Assembly (NCBI GenBank): GCA_021788795.1
Contig: JAJYKG010000030.1
Span: 1 to 13,737 of the forward strand
Length of the DNA: 13,737 nucleotides
Direction: 5' to 3'
DNA from: Thermoplasmata archaeon
GTDB taxonomy: Archaea > Thermoplasmatota > Thermoplasmata > RBG-16-68-12
Shown here: positions 12,201-13,737 of the stretch, in pieces
How positions within the stretch are numbered: the stretch's first letter is position 1
Layout: every line of letters begins with the position of its first letter
Position numbers and translations under genes: made by a program
Notes under the pieces: generated by a model
Seen by the model: only the letters and a program-made list of their open reading frames with translations
What the model was told of the DNA's origin: nothing
Databases searched by the model: none

Positions 12201-13737
12201 ATCGCCCCGTCCTCGATGCCCTTCAGGACCTCCCTCGCGTGGTCGAGGTCCATGACCTCGTGGAGGATCTCGCTGTAGGTCTCCTTGATCACGGGGAAGT
12301 CCTCGATCTCGTGCAGCCAGTCGAGGACCCTCTGGGACCGGAGCTGCTGGCGGCCGATGGAGACCTCGCGGCCCATGTAGTTCCGGAGGACCATGAAGGA
12401 CCGCGTCGCACAGTGCCGGAAGCGCTGCTTGAACAGCTCCGTGTTCTTGATCGCGGCGCGCAGGAGGTCCTCCAGGTTCGCGCTCGAGACGAGCTTCACG
12501 AGCCCGTCCATCTCGATGCGCTTCGGGACCGTGAGCATGAAGTTGTCGTCCGTCACGCTCACGCGGACGTTCGAGTGCTCGCGCTCCGTGACCGCGAACG
12601 CGTAGGCGCGGCTCAGGGCGTCGTTCACCCGGCGCCCGAAGGGGAAGTGGAAGACGATGTTCCGGTTGCCCTTCTCGTCGATGAAGCCCTCCAGGAGCAC
12701 CTGGCTGTCCGTCGGGAGGTCCTGGATGAGCGCGCGCTGCTCCTGGATGTAGGAGACGAGGGAGTTCGCGGAGCCCTCGTCCACGTGGTACGCCTCGACG
12801 AGCCAGTCCCGCGCGGCCCTCTCGCAGTCCTTGTCGATCTGGGCGGCCAGGTCCCTCCGGAACCGCCCCACCTCCACGGAGAGGTCGAAGGACCGCGGGA
12901 GCATCTCGCCCGTCCACGAGGGCACGGTGGGCCGCTTCCCCGAAGCGTCCTTCACGTACACGGAGGTGCTGCGGGCCCGGGCGAACTGGTACGTGCGGCC
13001 GCCGAGGACGAAGACGTCCCCGGGGCTGAGGTACTCCACGAACTTCTCGCTCAGCTCCCCGAGCGGCGTGCCCCGCTCCGAGTAGACGTGGTAGGTCCCC
13101 TCCTCGGGGATCGTCCCCACGTTCGTGTAGTAGATCATCCGGGTGCCCTTCTTCTTCCCGAAGCGGCCCTCGGCCTCGTCGAACCAGATCTTCGCGAAGA
13201 CCTTGATGTCCGGGTTCCGCGACGACAGGTAGTCGATCACCGCGAGGAAGTCCTTCTTGGGGAGATCGTGGAAGGCGTACGACCGCCGGACGAGGGCGAG
13301 GGCGTCGTCCAGGGACCAGCGCTGCTCGAGGGACATGGCCACGAGCACCTGGGCGAGGACATCGAGGGAGTTCGTCGGGATGTCCACGCGGTCGATGCGG
13401 CCGTCGTATGCGGCCTTCGCCAGCGTGGCGCACTCCATGAGGTCCCAGGGCTCGAACGCGATCATGCGGCCCATGGCCGTCTCGCCGTACGTGTGGCCGG
13501 CGCGGCCGACCCGCTGCAGGCCCTTCGCGACGCTCTTCGGCGAACCGATCTGGACGACCAGGTCGATGAAGCCGATGTCGATGCCGAGTTCCAGGGAGGT
13601 CGAGGACACCGCGGCCTTGAGCTCCCCTGCCTTCAGTTTCTGCTCGACGTCGAGGCGCGTGACCTTGGACAGGGAGCCGTGGTGGGCCTCCAGGTCCTCC
13701 ACACCGCGCTCCTTGAGCTTGAACGACACATGCTCCG
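9212..13737 (-). CDS. lhr: Lhr-type superfamily 2 helicase (N-terminus missing)
   Basis: At least 1507 residues of a very large ATP-dependent DNA helicase used in repair; the frame runs off the right edge, so motifs I-III (Walker A, DEAD/DEVH) are absent. The fragment begins at HHGSLS, then motif V (SSTSLELGIDIG) and motif VI (QRVGRAGH, about 13493-13516). A WxGE segment typical of Lhr (VPSWTGEMLPRS) lies near 12915, FHFPFGRRVNDALS near 12640, and the DEAD/H-associated region about 12430-12050, with FRHCATRSFMVLRNYMG and SGLPSPFAHNVVL. Winged helices follow at about 11750-11380. The C-terminus has two winged-helix plus beta-barrel units that resemble AlkZ/YcaQ glycosylase-like domains, at about 10810-10370 and 9745-9260. 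Bacterial long Lhr proteins carry one such C-terminal region, with reported uracil-DNA glycosylase activity in E. coli; that activity here is inferred. Confidence 0.92.
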   Translation of the reverse strand, partial: EHVSFKLKERGVEDLEAHHGSLSKVTRLDVEQKLKAGELKAAVSSTSLELGIDIGFIDLVVQIGSPKSVAKGLQRVGRAGHTYGETAMGRMIAFEPWDLMECATLAKAAYDGRIDRVDIPTNSLDVLAQVLVAMSLEQRWSLDDALALVRRSYAFHDLPKKDFLAVIDYLSSRNPDIKVFAKIWFDEAEGRFGKKKGTRMIYYTNVGTIPEEGTYHVYSERGTPLGELSEKFVEYLSPGDVFVLGGRTYQFARARSTSVYVKDASGKRPTVPSWTGEMLPRSFDLSVEVGRFRRDLAAQIDKDCERAARDWLVEAYHVDEGSANSLVSYIQEQRALIQDLPTDSQVLLEGFIDEKGNRNIVFHFPFGRRVNDALSRAYAFAVTEREHSNVRVSVTDDNFMLTVPKRIEMDGLVKLVSSANLEDLLRAAIKNTELFKQRFRHCATRSFMVLRNYMGREVSIGRQQLRSQRVLDWLHEIEDFPVIKETYSEILHEVMDLDHAREVLKGIEDGAIAVKVSDFSGLPSPFAHNVVLQGVSDLVLMEDRSALLRQLHRKVLERVMPADQISAIQFQPSEVQEYFRKKLPKIARKEDILSFLDRVGDANLLQQKGRNVLEHATASFPDVRKWSGQLMDEGLVESAWTPQGVHWVAKDAVPTYAAVYAQRSRLRPPEEKVLTLIREKPRTHKDLARLSKLEKDDLNEALRKLERAYVVGRKGVEETVYAARDVERAKFEESLDRLLEKRLEADGPQTAQELAVAMGLEPDLVEETLRDLESEGVVTSGHFLVDKEFQYLMTRDLQHLQRKGETREVFEEAQYKAYLLKKQFADLKTIDDYLDRFLEVGMILDLWNHTSAFDYADWLERRKGGDILEGRFLNGRVRYVRAKDVPLFLSAFPRSPLTDFEKRVLDAIRSTEGVDLYGIMSRVREEKEKVKEALDKLDYDVYVIRKFQGDGWSARNLYVAFDGPKEPVPNAVERLVRAFLAAYGPVPFSGIREWARFEWDELEMLMDRLEEAGAVTRVLIAGKGETEMYVLSDELPALRAAPTSGVQDPMRVLSLMDPWAQPLWAQVASRYGEGWFFPLIQDGDLAGMAEVWEMSGCIEVRELDLVAPERLEAAIGALKRMMEYYALRGVDVLRVTRYLQKDVPDAEDLSPWTRAGFVRLGDFLAHGPIVSQDFPKEALLAYAFHKQGVAPSGRFADALEAAKALGGLRSDYAARLRVRDFAPLERLHRQGLLAKGLSIPEYWSYLLEEDLQLYKAAKASRLGKDEKHVLKIVQEEGPISRQRLLALSDLSYPTTTAALRKLYQGNYATRDAANRYRLVPDVKVTREEARKEVLRRIIRSLGVTSAEALAGYTRFEFNMGETRARLREFEREGWLTKGFLARGERTVYWILKEDVDRVEGMTFRRKFVLTPMDNLFLYLRQDIVNRFHSGYCYVVFDGTEMVASFKARRRKTEFVITEFEGEPEARRIVDAWQEENELAVHEEVDRISDHEVMEWYAKMYGRGAAER

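Noticed and set aside
1..13737. CRISPR array, insertion sequence, prophage or defence island
   Set aside because: No regularly spaced repeats, transposase, integrase, Cas or restriction genes are present; the genes are mostly housekeeping and metabolic.

Overview
The window is 13.7 kb of very GC-rich DNA that reads as a gene-dense archaeal chromosome. The archaeal markers are a pyruvoyl-dependent arginine decarboxylase of the archaeal type, an archaeal-type asparaginyl-tRNA synthetase, a RimI/Ard1-like N-acetyltransferase, an Lhr-family helicase and a DUF1922-like zinc-ribbon protein. Short A/T hexamers lie at archaeal TATA distance upstream of several genes. A high-GC member of the Thermoplasmatota is my best guess for the lineage. 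That is an inference from gene content and style, not from a marker-gene tree.

Layout, left to right. A HIT-family hydrolase (+) converges on a hemerythrin-like protein (-), which is followed by asnS (-). A divergent intergenic region leads into a rightward run: a small ABM-like protein, a GNAT acetyltransferase with a TTG start, an AT-rich spacer, then pdaD closely followed by a zinc-ribbon/winged-helix protein. A PrsW-like membrane protein (-) converges on that last gene. A second divergent region starts a 649-residue protein (+) with three zinc ribbons, a proline-rich linker, about six membrane helices and TPR repeats, followed by a 74-residue zinc-ribbon protein (+). The rest is leftward: an M20 metallohydrolase, a VOC-fold protein, and a very long Lhr-type helicase whose N-terminus lies beyond the right edge.

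Most genes are housekeeping or general metabolism: Asn-tRNA charging, agmatine synthesis, protein N-acetylation, nucleotide hydrolysis, peptide or amide hydrolysis and DNA repair. The pdaD/zinc-ribbon pair is the clearest operon; lhr and the VOC gene may form another. There is no CRISPR array, insertion sequence, phage gene, rRNA or convincing tRNA. No gap between genes exceeds about 140 bases, so there is no long empty stretch. I do not see a clear new multigene system. The most unusual items are the tandem AlkZ/YcaQ-like modules that appear to end the Lhr protein, the zinc-ribbon/membrane/TPR protein, a PrsW-like protein missing catalytic motifs, and two promoter spacings that separate putative leaderless genes from genes with a Shine-Dalgarno site.
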